Translations under genes and position numbers: made by a program | The notes under the pieces: model-generated | Database searches by the model: none | Seen by the model: the letters and a program-made list of their open reading frames with translations, nothing else | What the model was told of the DNA's origin: nothing | IMG/VR virus record: IMGVR_UViG_3300037278_000088 | Span: 1-38,033 of that record | DNA from: a virus | Reading direction: 5' to 3' (one strand) | DNA length: 38,033 nt | Shown here: positions 7,654 to 13,928 of the stretch, in pieces | How positions within the stretch are numbered: position 1 is the first letter of the stretch | Layout: each line of letters begins with the position of its first letter

Positions 7654-7827
7654 AAAAAGCCCTTTAACGTCGGGCAAGACGGATTGTAGATCAGAGTAGT
7701 AACCGTACAATCATGTGCGTAACCCTGCACGGGAGATTACAGAATCACCCCCTGTGTCAGTGGACAGTTTTCGCTCGTAGCGATCATAGTTGAGTTCCTT
7801 TCGACACAGGGAAGCGATCTGCTTCTA
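7654..7827 (-). ncRNA. Candidate structured small RNA of about 174 nt
   Basis: This stretch between the convergent operons has no substantial ORF but is dense in helices. Read leftward it has GAAGC/GCTTC (7811-7825); a 9-bp CCCTGTGTC/GACACAGGG pair (7750-7758 with 7803-7811) enclosing GGAAC/GTCC and TCGCT/AGCGA; a bulged GTAA..CCC/GGG..TTAC hairpin (7719-7740); a 7-bp GATTGTA/TACAATC pair (7682-7688 with 7706-7712); and a terminator, GCCC/GGGC (7659-7662 with 7672-7675) followed by TTTTT. TATAAT (7839-7834, minus strand) precedes the inferred 5' end, with no good -35. It contains a 16-codon ORF (7787-7737) with AAAGGAAC upstream. I recognise no known RNA family. Confidence 0.55.
7737..7787 (-). 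CDS. Possible 16-residue leader peptide inside the structured RNA
   Basis: MIATSENCPLTQGVIL starts at ATG 7787 with AAAGGAAC 6 nt upstream. Both the ribosome site and the ATG are buried inside the enclosed helices of the surrounding RNA, so translation would compete with folding. It may be a regulatory peptide or chance. Confidence 0.2.
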   Translation of the reverse strand: MIATSENCPLTQGVIL

Positions 7828-7833
7828 GAAAAG

Positions 7834-7839
7834 ATTATA
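7834..7839 (-). promoter_or_regulatory. Leftward -10 element of the candidate RNA
   Basis: TATAAT on the minus strand, 7 nt upstream of the first helix of the structured RNA. The hexamer at -35 spacing is AAGTCA, a poor match, so the promoter may need an activator, or the RNA may be processed from the long leftward transcript. Confidence 0.35.
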
Positions 7840-7842
7840 CAC

Positions 7843-7935
7843 CTAATTTATTGTTCTGACTTTAATTTCTTTTTTAAGTGTAGCTACAGTTTTGTCAAAC
7901 TCGAAATACAACTTAACTCTAGATAATTTACTCAT
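7843..7935 (-). CDS. Small basic hypothetical protein (30 aa)
   Basis: MSKLSRVKLYFEFDKTVATL begins a 30-residue, Lys/Arg-rich ORF ending at TAG 7843. It lacks a clear Shine-Dalgarno sequence, but a TATAAT lies at 7952-7947 on the same strand, 11 nt before the ATG, so a nearly leaderless transcript is possible. It would be the last gene of the leftward operon. No family recognised. Confidence 0.4.
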   Translation of the reverse strand: MSKLSRVKLYFEFDKTVATLKKEIKVRTIN

Positions 7936-7955
7936 ATTGTCTATCTATTATACGC

Positions 7956-8138
7956 CTATTTTCCCTCACTCTTTTGTTCTAGGGCTGATAACTCGGTGAT
8001 ACGGTCTGCTGCACGTTTAACGGCTATTTGCGTCTGTTCGTAAAGATTATCAGCATTCGGTGTTCCTACTGCCTCACCAGCCTTATACCCAATGTATGCA
8101 ATCTGTTGCAATAGTTCCTCTATTGGTATAGTAGTCAT
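7956..8138 (-). CDS. Small hypothetical protein (60 aa)
   Basis: The product (MTTIPIEELLQQIAYIGYKA at its start) is a helical, mildly acidic protein of unknown function. The ATG at 8138 overlaps the TGA of the methyltransferase-like gene as ATGA and has GGGGGA a few bases upstream; an in-frame GTG at 8150 is less likely. The GEAVGTPNADNLYEQTQIAVKRAADRI segment looks like two helices. It is coupled to the preceding gene and may assist it. Confidence 0.7.
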   Translation of the reverse strand: MTTIPIEELLQQIAYIGYKAGEAVGTPNADNLYEQTQIAVKRAADRITELSALEQKSEGK

Positions 8139-8734
8139 AGTGTCCCCCACTGATTGCCTATTGCGTCTGCTATTGATTGAAATGTTGTATTACGAGCTTT
8201 TTGGCGGTCTTTAACTCCTTTTACGCCCTCAACCCAATTTATTGGTTTACCACTAGTTGCTAGATAGAATAGTGGCTCAGGTTTGACGGCTTTATCCTTA
8301 TCCCACTTGAGTGCTGGTAGGTTATTGAGCCATAAACAGGTGCGTTTTTTAAATGGCTCTCCAAAATAATATGGGTGAATAATTTGGTCTGGCTTTCGAT
8401 AGTAAGTGTTCATGTAGCCTACAGGGTTCTCAACCGCTATTCGTTCAATAGAAGCGTTTACAAGTGCCATAAAGAAGTCTGCTGCGTCTTGTCGTGCTTC
8501 GGCTCTTCCTGGAGCGTTTAAATGCCTGTTGCCAACAGAACTGAGATAGGTGCAAGGTGGATGTGCGACCATTAAATCCCAGCCATCATCTAAATGTTTT
8601 AGAACATCATCTTGAATATGATACGGTGAGTTGTCGTCCGCAGGAAGTATGTCGCAACTCCAAGCGTCATGTCCCAGCTTTCTAAAAGCCTCTCGCACTC
8701 GTCCGCTGCACTCACAAGCTACAAGTATTCTCAT
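8135..8734 (-). CDS. Short C5-cytosine-methyltransferase-like protein
   Basis: The 199-residue protein has the Rossmann-type opening MRILVACECSG (motif I-like), an acidic second strand (SCDILPAD), the catalytic PPC (59-61, in AHPPCTYLS) with the nucleophilic Cys, and ENP (102-104), equivalent to the ENV motif VI of C5-methyltransferases. It is much shorter than restriction-type enzymes (about 300-400 residues) and has no recognisable target-recognition domain. Small members like this are common in phages; modification of phage DNA to evade host restriction is the likely role. The start is the ATG at 8734 in an ATGA overlap with a Cys-rich micro-gene; an upstream in-frame ATG at 8755 would overlap that gene more. 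Confidence 0.75.
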   Translation of the reverse strand: MRILVACECSGRVREAFRKLGHDAWSCDILPADDNSPYHIQDDVLKHLDDGWDLMVAHPPCTYLSSVGNRHLNAPGRAEARQDAADFFMALVNASIERIAVENPVGYMNTYYRKPDQIIHPYYFGEPFKKRTCLWLNNLPALKWDKDKAVKPEPLFYLATSGKPINWVEGVKGVKDRQKARNTTFQSIADAIGNQWGTL

Positions 8735-8844
8735 GAACAATCTCCGTTGTTGCAAAGTATACCGACTTCTTTTTCACATAGAGGACAAATGTCGTAAGTT
8801 TCTTTTAGCTTCTTTGGTTGTTCGTTATCTATTGTAGGGTTCAT
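8731..8844 (-). CDS. Cys-rich micro-protein, zinc-ribbon-like (37 aa)
   Basis: MNPTIDNEQPKKLKETYDIC starts a 37-residue ORF with CPLC and a later C-x7-C pair (ILCNNGDCS), the spacing of a small zinc-binding knuckle. Both ends overlap its neighbours as ATGA (8841-8844 upstream, 8731-8734 downstream), strong evidence that it is translated as part of the chain. Confidence 0.65.
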   Translation of the reverse strand: MNPTIDNEQPKKLKETYDICPLCEKEVGILCNNGDCS

Positions 8845-9047
8845 AATTCGTTAGCCTCGTATGCGATACCTAACTTTGCCATCAGTTGGTACATTCGTTG
8901 TTTTGATGCAAGTGCGTATTCAGGGTAAATTTTTGGGTTGACGATGCTACTCTCGTGTAATTTAATAAGAGCTACTTTTATTATCTCTTGGTCATCACTG
9001 TTTATCGTAACTCTGAGTGTATTAGCCTTAGGGAGTTGGGTAGTCAT
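8841..9047 (-). CDS. Small hypothetical protein (68 aa)
   Basis: The product starts MTTQLPKANTLRVTINSDDQ and is helical after a short N-terminal strand. No family recognised. Its ATG at 9047 follows the TAG of the previous gene (9050-9052) by two bases and its TGA overlaps the ATG of the Cys-rich micro-gene. It is a typical coupled member of the leftward operon; function unknown. Confidence 0.7.
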   Translation of the reverse strand: MTTQLPKANTLRVTINSDDQEIIKVALIKLHESSIVNPKIYPEYALASKQRMYQLMAKLGIAYEANEL

Positions 9048-9049
9048 GA

Positions 9050-9241
9050 CTAATCTCTCTCTGGTATTGCTTCAATTTCTTCATCTGTAAGACTCAAAAT
9101 TGAATTATATGGTTCGTCTTTATTCCACTTTTCGCCTGTCTCATGTTCCCATTCTGTAATAGCCTCATCATACGTAGCCATCCAAGGTGTACAAACATTA
9201 TTATCGTCATCTAGCACTGCATATTTTAGTTCTTTATTCAT
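9050..9241 (-). CDS. Small acidic hypothetical protein (63 aa)
   Basis: The protein begins MNKELKYAVLDDDNNVCTPW and has an acidic C-terminal part (LSLTDEEIEAIPERD) that looks like a helix followed by a loop. The ATG at 9241 is chosen because AAAGGAAT lies 8 nt upstream; the frame is open further upstream, but that part reads unlike protein and covers another small ORF. The pattern 'strand, DEAITEWEHETGEKW' resembles short phage proteins of unknown function. No function is proposed. Confidence 0.7.
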   Translation of the reverse strand: MNKELKYAVLDDDNNVCTPWMATYDEAITEWEHETGEKWNKDEPYNSILSLTDEEIEAIPERD

Positions 9242-9242
9242 C

Positions 9243-9435
9243 TTATTCCTTTCCAGTCTGGGAGTTAAGGGCTTTACGCTGAGTAGCTCGGAGTTCGTTA
9301 CATGCAAGTTGTTCATAACTAGTTTCGTCAACCATATCTTCACCGTCATAGCCGATATTGCCATACTCATCCTCACCTATGATATACGTTTCGACTGATA
9401 ATAGTATCGTCTTTGTGTTCTTTTATAACTTTCAT
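9243..9435 (-). pseudogene. Small gene broken by a frameshift (or two micro-ORFs)
   Basis: The ATG at 9435 overlaps the upstream stop as ATGA and opens MKVIKEHKDDTIISRNVYHR, ending at TGA 9373. The adjacent frame then carries LLSVETYIIGEDEYGNIGYD and continues to TAA 9243 with a convincing acidic helical sequence, but it has no start codon except an internal ATG at 9335 (MVDETSYEQLACNELRATQR). A one-base shift near 9390-9400 would restore one protein of about 62 residues. It may be an assembly error, a recent mutation or recoding. Confidence 0.45.
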
Positions 9436-9704
9436 ATCTCTAGCTCCTTTGTTAATTCATTTAATCTATTAGTTATATGTGGACATTCTTCGTTATGATT
9501 TTGAGAGTGGTGACAGCAAATATTACTAGCTACTTCATCAATCCTAGCTTCTATCTCTTTCCTTTGGGTATAGGTCGCTATAAGTTCCAGTATCTCATCC
9601 GCCATTGCACTCCGGTCTGATATATCTATTGAGCCATCATCACTCTGATTTTCTATAATCAAACGGTGTAGCTGTTCTCGTATCTCTGTATTACTATCAG
9701 TCAT
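9432..9704 (-). CDS. Hypothetical protein, paralogue A of the MTDSNT pair (90 aa)
   Basis: The protein starts MTDSNTEIREQLHRLI, has a helical middle with YTQRKEIEAR, and ends with a Cys/His cluster (NICCHHSQNHNEECPH) that could bind zinc. It shares the opening MTDSNT and the YTQRKEIEAR block with the gene at 10087-10290, including an identical 27-nt DNA stretch (9547-9573 equals 10124-10150). The second paralogue lacks the Cys/His cluster. Function unknown; duplication followed by divergence is clear. AGAGAAG precedes the ATG. Confidence 0.7.
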   Translation of the reverse strand: MTDSNTEIREQLHRLIIENQSDDGSIDISDRSAMADEILELIATYTQRKEIEARIDEVASNICCHHSQNHNEECPHITNRLNELTKELEI

Positions 9705-9706
9705 GA

Positions 9707-10084
9707 TTAAACTTCTCTCTCTATTTCAGTAACCACATTACGCTCTAGAGCATCTAAGTCTATAAAGTCGTCATCTGGGTTTGCTTCGCCATCGTAACGA
9801 CTTACAAAGGCAAACTCTGATTCTCTTCCGTTCTTACGTTCATTCCAAGCAATATACTCTGGTATACCTGCAAGATGTATATGCAAGAAGTCAAGTAAAT
9901 CTATATCGTCTGCAAATTCGGCTACTCTCATAGGCGATTCTTTAAATCTACCTTCTACAAAGGCATTCAGTTTATACAGAACAATTTCTAGATGTTCTGG
10001 ATAGGCGTATGGACTTTGCGACACGGCATACTTTGCTATAGTGCCTAACAGTGTTCCTTTAGTTAGAAAAATGTGTTTACTCAT
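9707..10084 (-). CDS. Hypothetical protein (125 aa)
   Basis: The product starts MSKHIFLTKGTLLGTIAKYA, is mixed alpha/beta and acidic toward the C-terminus (YDGEANPDDDFIDLDALE). The start is set at ATG 10084 because AAAGGAGAG lies 7 nt upstream; a GTG at 10087, overlapping the previous TAG, is an alternative. It lies between the two MTDSNT paralogues. No family recognised. Confidence 0.7.
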   Translation of the reverse strand: MSKHIFLTKGTLLGTIAKYAVSQSPYAYPEHLEIVLYKLNAFVEGRFKESPMRVAEFADDIDLLDFLHIHLAGIPEYIAWNERKNGRESEFAFVSRYDGEANPDDDFIDLDALERNVVTEIEREV

Positions 10085-10086
10085 CA

Positions 10087-10290
10087 CTAGCTCTCCTTTG
10101 GTTCTTTGTGGAGTTGTAGTCGTGCTTCTATCTCTTTCCTTTGGGTATAGAGATAGATAAAATCAAGTAATTTATCGAAATATATAGGATCAATATTAGC
10201 CCCAAGGGTATTATTCCAACCACCACCGTTTTGAAATGGAAGATCCGACAACTCTTCTCGTAGTTCTTCTCGTGTATTACTATCAGTCAT
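10087..10290 (-). CDS. Hypothetical protein, paralogue B of the MTDSNT pair (67 aa)
   Basis: The protein opens MTDSNTREELREELSDLP and contains LDFIYLYTQRKEIEARLQLH, matching the core of the 9432-9704 product. It ends earlier, without the Cys/His tail. The ATG at 10290 shares one base with the TAA of the upstream gene (TAATG), so it is coupled. The pair probably arose by tandem duplication around the 125-aa gene. Confidence 0.7.
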   Translation of the reverse strand: MTDSNTREELREELSDLPFQNGGGWNNTLGANIDPIYFDKLLDFIYLYTQRKEIEARLQLHKEPKES

Positions 10291-10532
10291 TACTTCAACT
10301 CCTTTATTTGGTTCTCTAGGTCATTAACTCGATTTATCAACCATCCTTTAGACGCTCCAGTAGCGTCATATATACCATTTATCCGTTCTTGTAATAACAG
10401 GGTCTTGAGTTGGGCTTTGGCTTTACTATGTATACCTTTTGCAGAGGTTCTATCACTATCTGCGAAAAGTAGAGTTTCCCTTTCAAGATTTCTTAGTATT
10501 TCATCTAGTGTTGTATCAAGGTTAGTCATCAT
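10290..10532 (-). CDS. Hypothetical helical protein (80 aa)
   Basis: The product (MMTNLDTTLDEILRNLERET at its start) is almost entirely helical with a coiled-coil-like end (WLINRVNDLENQIKELK). Two consecutive ATGs at 10532 and 10529 lie inside the 3' end of the preceding 53-codon gene. There is little ribosome site, so translation is probably coupled. Function unknown. Confidence 0.7.
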   Translation of the reverse strand: MMTNLDTTLDEILRNLERETLLFADSDRTSAKGIHSKAKAQLKTLLLQERINGIYDATGASKGWLINRVNDLENQIKELK

Positions 10533-10683
10533 TTGGCGATTCGCTTGGAATTAACGTTGAACTCACTTCTAAGATACGGGCATTAATTTTGTCAAGGTTC
10601 GCTTGGCTACTTTGAATAGTGGCAATCTCGTCATAGGCCATAGCTTTAAGTTGGTTGATATCTGTAATTGTTGATAAGTCCAT
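10522..10683 (-). CDS. Small helical protein (53 aa)
   Basis: MDLSTITDINQLKAMAYDEI begins a 53-residue, fully helical protein with a QANLDKINARILE segment. The pattern 'IxQLKAMAYDxIxxIQxxQxNLxxIN' is common among tiny phage early proteins of unknown role. AAGGAAAC lies 7 nt upstream, its ATG overlaps the upstream TAA as TAATG, and its end overlaps the next start by 11 nt. Confidence 0.7.
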   Translation of the reverse strand: MDLSTITDINQLKAMAYDEIATIQSSQANLDKINARILEVSSTLIPSESPNDD

Positions 10684-10778
10684 TATTTTGTTTCCTTATT
10701 TTGCTCGTATTCTTTAGAAATCAGTATACCAATCACAATTCCTAAAAATATATTAATGTAATCATTTGACCTGAACAT
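10683..10778 (-). CDS. Single-span membrane micro-protein (31 aa)
   Basis: The ORF reads MFRSNDYINIFLGIVIGILI then a charged tail (SKEYEQNKETK): one short transmembrane helix with the charged C-terminus probably inside. Its ATG follows the upstream TAA directly (TAAATG), and its own TAA overlaps the next ATG. Such precise junctions on both sides support a real gene despite its size. Confidence 0.6.
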   Translation of the reverse strand: MFRSNDYINIFLGIVIGILISKEYEQNKETK

Positions 10779-11294
10779 TTATTTCTTACCTTTCGCATGC
10801 TTAGCAAATGTCGATGGTTTAGTCGCATCAAACTGCTTTTGACCAAATTTCCTAGCTTCATTAATTTTTAGAGTAACAAACGTATACACACTTTTCTTGT
10901 CTTTAGGATCAGAAATTTCATACGTTGCGAGTTCACGACTAGAACTAATTGCTAGCTTTAAATGAAATTCTGGTAAATTAGGGATAAACGCATGGAGTTC
11001 TTCAATCGTTAGATCGGTTTGCAATCTATTCTGATTAGTAATAAATGTCTCGATCTGATCTTGGCTTTCACGAAGTCCACTTGTTATCATCAAATGCGAA
11101 GTTTCAATACCTTCTGACAGGTTGATGATATCTTTCTTTTTCACATACGTGAACTTAGAATCACGTTCACCGGCATAAAGTGCATTCATAATAAGTATTG
11201 GCTGATACCCAAGATTTTCTGCAATTCTTGCAACACTATTAGTGTGAAGCAGTAAGCTTGATAAAATTATTTCGTTCGCTATTTGGTCGATCAT
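10779..11294 (-). CDS. Hypothetical early protein (171 aa)
   Basis: The protein starts MIDQIANEIILSSLLLHTNS and looks like a helix-turn-helix-containing N-terminal region (SVARIAENLGYQPILIMNAL, about residues 19-38), a middle linker, and an alpha/beta C-terminal part ending in a basic KHAKGKK tail. DNA or RNA binding is possible. The ATG at 11294 is preferred over the one at 11303 because GAAGGAG is 9 nt upstream of the former and almost touches the latter. No family recognised. Confidence 0.7.
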   Translation of the reverse strand: MIDQIANEIILSSLLLHTNSVARIAENLGYQPILIMNALYAGERDSKFTYVKKKDIINLSEGIETSHLMITSGLRESQDQIETFITNQNRLQTDLTIEELHAFIPNLPEFHLKLAISSSRELATYEISDPKDKKSVYTFVTLKINEARKFGQKQFDATKPSTFAKHAKGKK

Positions 11295-11295
11295 A

Positions 11296-11598
11296 TTATT
11301 CATCTCCTTCTGGAAACATTACAGATTTATATATTTCAGTTGTGTCAATTTTATGTACATGAAATATCCCATCTATTATTTTTTGAAGTTGTATTTCAAC
11401 TTCAGACTGTTGATTCATTCTATTGTTGTACTCTTTTAATGACTCACTGTGATCTATTTGGTTACGAAACTTATACCCATTTTGGTATAAGTCGAGTCTC
11501 AATTTACTTTTCAGTAATTCTTGTGTCAAGAATGATGAAATACGTCTGCGTTCATGTTTTACACCAAGACTGTATGCCCATTCTACTAACTTAAACAT
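11296..11598 (-). CDS. Hypothetical protein (100 aa)
   Basis: The product begins MFKLVEWAYSLGVKHERRRI and is mostly helical, with a basic N-terminal half (ERRRISSFLTQELLKSKLRL) and a mixed second half. It starts exactly where the exonuclease gene ends (TAATG at 11598) and ends inside the ribosome site of the next gene. Association with the recombination module just upstream is inferred from position. Confidence 0.7.
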   Translation of the reverse strand: MFKLVEWAYSLGVKHERRRISSFLTQELLKSKLRLDLYQNGYKFRNQIDHSESLKEYNNRMNQQSEVEIQLQKIIDGIFHVHKIDTTEIYKSVMFPEGDE

Positions 11599-12305
11599 TA
11601 GTTAAACTCCTCACTAATTTCTATTGTTGGTACTGATCCTGAAAATGTATACATATTCTCTGGTTCTAGTTTATGTATTAATGCTACGTCTTTGACCGAC
11701 TCACCGATTTGGCTGATGAGTTCTTCATCACGCTCAACACGAATAATGACGTATCGACCTGTGTTACCGTTAGCTGCGATATAATCCCACCAAGTTCGTC
11801 CTGATAAGCGAAGGTTAGATTGTATTTGGTAGTAGTGCTCGTCCAAAGGTTTTCCGCTTGTTGCGACCAAAGTCCAGTTTGAATCCTGCAACCATTTAAT
11901 CTCAATACCGCCATCATCTCCCACAAGTCCGTCTGGACTTGCGATGGAAAATGAATCGTAAAAACATCCAGCTTGCCTAACGATAACTCCTTGGGAGCTT
12001 GCGTATTCATTTCTGACGAAATCTTCATTGTCGATACCCTCCTGCATTGCGCCTGTTACAAATTTAGAGAATCCGACCTTAAATGTTTTCTCGAAGGCTA
12101 TTTCTCGCTCTAAGTCGAGTCGTGGCTTCAACGGTCGATGTTCGCCTGTTTTCTTATCTGCAACTTTAGATACTGCCATCCAATCTTGCATCCTAGACGC
12201 TCCTATACGAGCTACGTGGAGTTCTCGCCACCTGGGTGATAGTTGAGGCGAATCATCATATTCAACGCCTTTAGGTGCGGTTATAATCGGTTCTAGTTTA
12301 GCCAT
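11598..12305 (-). CDS. YqaJ/lambda-exonuclease-type recombination nuclease
   Basis: The 235-residue protein fits the YqaJ-like viral recombinase nuclease family (PD-(D/E)XK fold): RIGAS (33-37), SPDGLVGDDGGIEIKW with active-site Asp125 and Glu135-x-Lys137, and the typical YYQIQSNLRLSGRTWWDYI block (158-176). Such enzymes resect 5' strands of double-stranded DNA to load an annealing protein. It stands directly after genes for an SSB-like protein and a Sak4-like ATPase, forming a full homologous recombination set. Length is normal for the family. AGGAGGGG lies upstream of the ATG, inside the end of the previous gene. Confidence 0.85.
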   Translation of the reverse strand: MAKLEPIITAPKGVEYDDSPQLSPRWRELHVARIGASRMQDWMAVSKVADKKTGEHRPLKPRLDLEREIAFEKTFKVGFSKFVTGAMQEGIDNEDFVRNEYASSQGVIVRQAGCFYDSFSIASPDGLVGDDGGIEIKWLQDSNWTLVATSGKPLDEHYYQIQSNLRLSGRTWWDYIAANGNTGRYVIIRVERDEELISQIGESVKDVALIHKLEPENMYTFSGSVPTIEISEEFN

Positions 12306-12310
12306 GGGTG

Positions 12311-12535
12311 TTACCCCTCCTTTACTATTACATTTATACTTGATTTAATTTTTTCAGGATCGACGCCAATAGCGACTTTATCCATATATTTAGCTAAATA
12401 TTCTTTTTGTAATTCATCAGTTTTATCATGGTGGGGTGTATACTCAGACTTCACTTTAATTCTAGCAACACTCGCCTTATCAGGGTGATCTTCGTGCCAG
12501 TACACTAATTCGATGACATAAGTATTTAGAGTCAT
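12311..12535 (-). CDS. Small hypothetical protein in the recombination module (74 aa)
   Basis: The protein starts MTLNTYVIELVYWHEDHPDK, with a beta-strand opening and a basic middle (ASVARIKVKSEYTPHHDKTD), then a helical end. The start is the ATG at 12535, one base after the SSB-like gene's TAA; the longer open frame upstream only overlaps that gene. No family recognised; its place between SSB and exonuclease suggests a DNA-processing accessory role. Confidence 0.7.
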   Translation of the reverse strand: MTLNTYVIELVYWHEDHPDKASVARIKVKSEYTPHHDKTDELQKEYLAKYMDKVAIGVDPEKIKSSINVIVKEG

Positions 12536-12536
12536 A

Positions 12537-13070
12537 TTATTTGAAGGGAATCTCTTCACCATTAGCATCAACAGGTGTACCACCAAGTAATTGTTCAGCA
12601 GTTGTAGCGGGACTAGTGATACTTGCTTTTGGCGTTGGCTTATAGCCGTAAAGGTTATTCTGTAGATAGAATCCACCATCTGGCTTAGGTTGCGATGTAT
12701 TTGGTGTCGTAAGAATCCATGCTTGCATATCTTTGAACTTATCTAAGAACGCATCATCTAGCTGATCGGTATCAGTAATTTTCTTAAATGCTTCACGTAC
12801 TTTCTCTTTATCCGCTTCTGATTCTTTATTATGAACTGCGATAGTAGCAAGAATCTGACGTGTACGTTCTTGTGTCTTTTCAGTCAGATACAAACGTACT
12901 TGTCCGTTTTCATCATTTTCGCCAACAAGATCGAACTCAATATATTCTGATCCGGTATTGGTTGATGTACCACGACGAAAATCGTCGATAATTACTTCAT
13001 GTACACCCTCGTCAAAGTACGGTTTGCGGTCTGCGAAGTCTTTGTCTTCCATTGGTGGTAATTTTGTCAT
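12537..13070 (-). CDS. Single-stranded-DNA-binding protein (DUF669-like)
   Basis: The 177-residue protein has a beta-rich core (EGVHEVIIDDF, SEYIEFDLVG, VRLYLTEKT) consistent with an OB-like fold, a helical middle, a disordered Pro/Ser/Thr linker and the C-terminal tip NGEEIPFK. That tip closely mimics the acidic DDIPF tail through which bacterial SSB recruits partners, with one extra Lys. Similar proteins in phages lie beside Sak4 and exonuclease genes, as here. GAGGAGAAAT precedes the ATG. The exact family name is less sure than the SSB role. Confidence 0.72.
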   Translation of the reverse strand: MTKLPPMEDKDFADRKPYFDEGVHEVIIDDFRRGTSTNTGSEYIEFDLVGENDENGQVRLYLTEKTQERTRQILATIAVHNKESEADKEKVREAFKKITDTDQLDDAFLDKFKDMQAWILTTPNTSQPKPDGGFYLQNNLYGYKPTPKASITSPATTAEQLLGGTPVDANGEEIPFK

Positions 13071-13071
13071 A

Positions 13072-13692
13072 TTATTTCTCCTCTACTGGCGCATAATACG
13101 CCTTAATTGTTTCATCAACGGCCTTTAAATCATTTGGTACAGTTGGTGTATCAAACATACCAATTGGTGTTTTTATGCCACGACCATCTGCCTTAGTTCG
13201 GAATACGAACTCATCAGATTGATCGTCATAGGCTGCTTCAATAACTATATTAGTTATACCAGATGGATTGTATTTATCACTAACCATTTTACCAGTCGTT
13301 TTAAATGCAAGGTGTCCATCTTCTGTTTGTTCAGTATGCGCCATGATATAAAATGTTTGATCGCTTGCCTTGTTGATGATAGCATTAAATACCGTTACCA
13401 TACCCAGTGCATTTCGTGCAAACTTACCATAACCAGTTTCATTGATCGTACCGAACTCAAAATTACTCATTAAGTAATTAGTATCATCGAGTACCATAAT
13501 AGGCTTATCAACTGCATGAACCCATTTAATAACTGAATCATACGTTGCTTGTGTATTCACTTTAATATCTGTCTTGAAAGGCAATTCCTTGCCAGTAACA
13601 GACATCACACTCACTTGTTCTTTCTTTAGGTTGCGTAAACTGGTAGATTTACCAGAACCACTTTCACCTAGAATAAAAACTATCCGTGCCAT
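13072..13692 (-). CDS. Sak4-like RecA-fold ATPase
   Basis: The 206-residue protein has a Walker A, GESGSGKS (9-16), a Walker B, PIMVLDD (64-70), and the small RecA-core size of Sak4-type single-strand annealing ATPases and phage AAA_24 nucleotide-binding proteins. Sensor-like FYIMAHTEQTEDG and a C-terminal GIKTPIGMFD segment also fit. Sak4 proteins act with a phage SSB in strand annealing and recombination; the neighbouring SSB-like and exonuclease genes agree. It follows the ribbon-helix-helix gene by one base, and AAAGG lies upstream. Confidence 0.78.
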   Translation of the reverse strand: MARIVFILGESGSGKSTSLRNLKKEQVSVMSVTGKELPFKTDIKVNTQATYDSVIKWVHAVDKPIMVLDDTNYLMSNFEFGTINETGYGKFARNALGMVTVFNAIINKASDQTFYIMAHTEQTEDGHLAFKTTGKMVSDKYNPSGITNIVIEAAYDDQSDEFVFRTKADGRGIKTPIGMFDTPTVPNDLKAVDETIKAYYAPVEEK

Positions 13693-13693
13693 A

Positions 13694-13897
13694 TTACCCT
13701 TTTAAACCTTTCTCGATAAGCTCACTTATTAAAGCTGATCGTGTTTTACCTGACGTTACAAGAATGCCATTAATTGTCTGTGCTAATTCGACTGGAATTG
13801 TTACATTCAACGGCTCAGTAATTCGCCCTCTTGATCTACGACGAACTGGAATCTTAGCAGTTTCAGCATCGCCTTTTACTTCTATGTGTTTATTCAT
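13694..13897 (-). CDS. Ribbon-helix-helix DNA-binding protein (67 aa)
   Basis: A basic N-terminal arm (KIPVRRRSRGRI) is followed by TEPLNVTIPVELAQTINGIL and a second helix, TRSALISELIEKGLKG: the strand-helix-helix layout of CopG/Arc-type repressors, which bind DNA as dimers. It is the only clear transcription-factor-like protein in the leftward operon and is a candidate regulator of the 19.2-20.2 kb control region or of this operon. AAGGAGATATATAA lies upstream of the ATG. Confidence 0.7.
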   Translation of the reverse strand: MNKHIEVKGDAETAKIPVRRRSRGRITEPLNVTIPVELAQTINGILVTSGKTRSALISELIEKGLKG

Positions 13898-13928
13898 AAT
13901 TTATATATCTCCTTACTTGATTGTATCA

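Noticed and set aside
7654-7827. phi29-type packaging RNA (similar length of 174 nt)
   Set aside because: The phage has a standard large terminase and no phi29-type ATPase, polymerase or terminal protein, and the helices do not match the pRNA layout as I know it.
8841-9704. Alternative genetic code with reassigned TGA
   Set aside because: TGA ends many genes exactly at ATGA overlaps with the next start, so it is a working stop codon.
12028-12246. Plus-strand ORF inside the exonuclease gene
   Set aside because: Antisense shadow of a gene with clear nuclease motifs.
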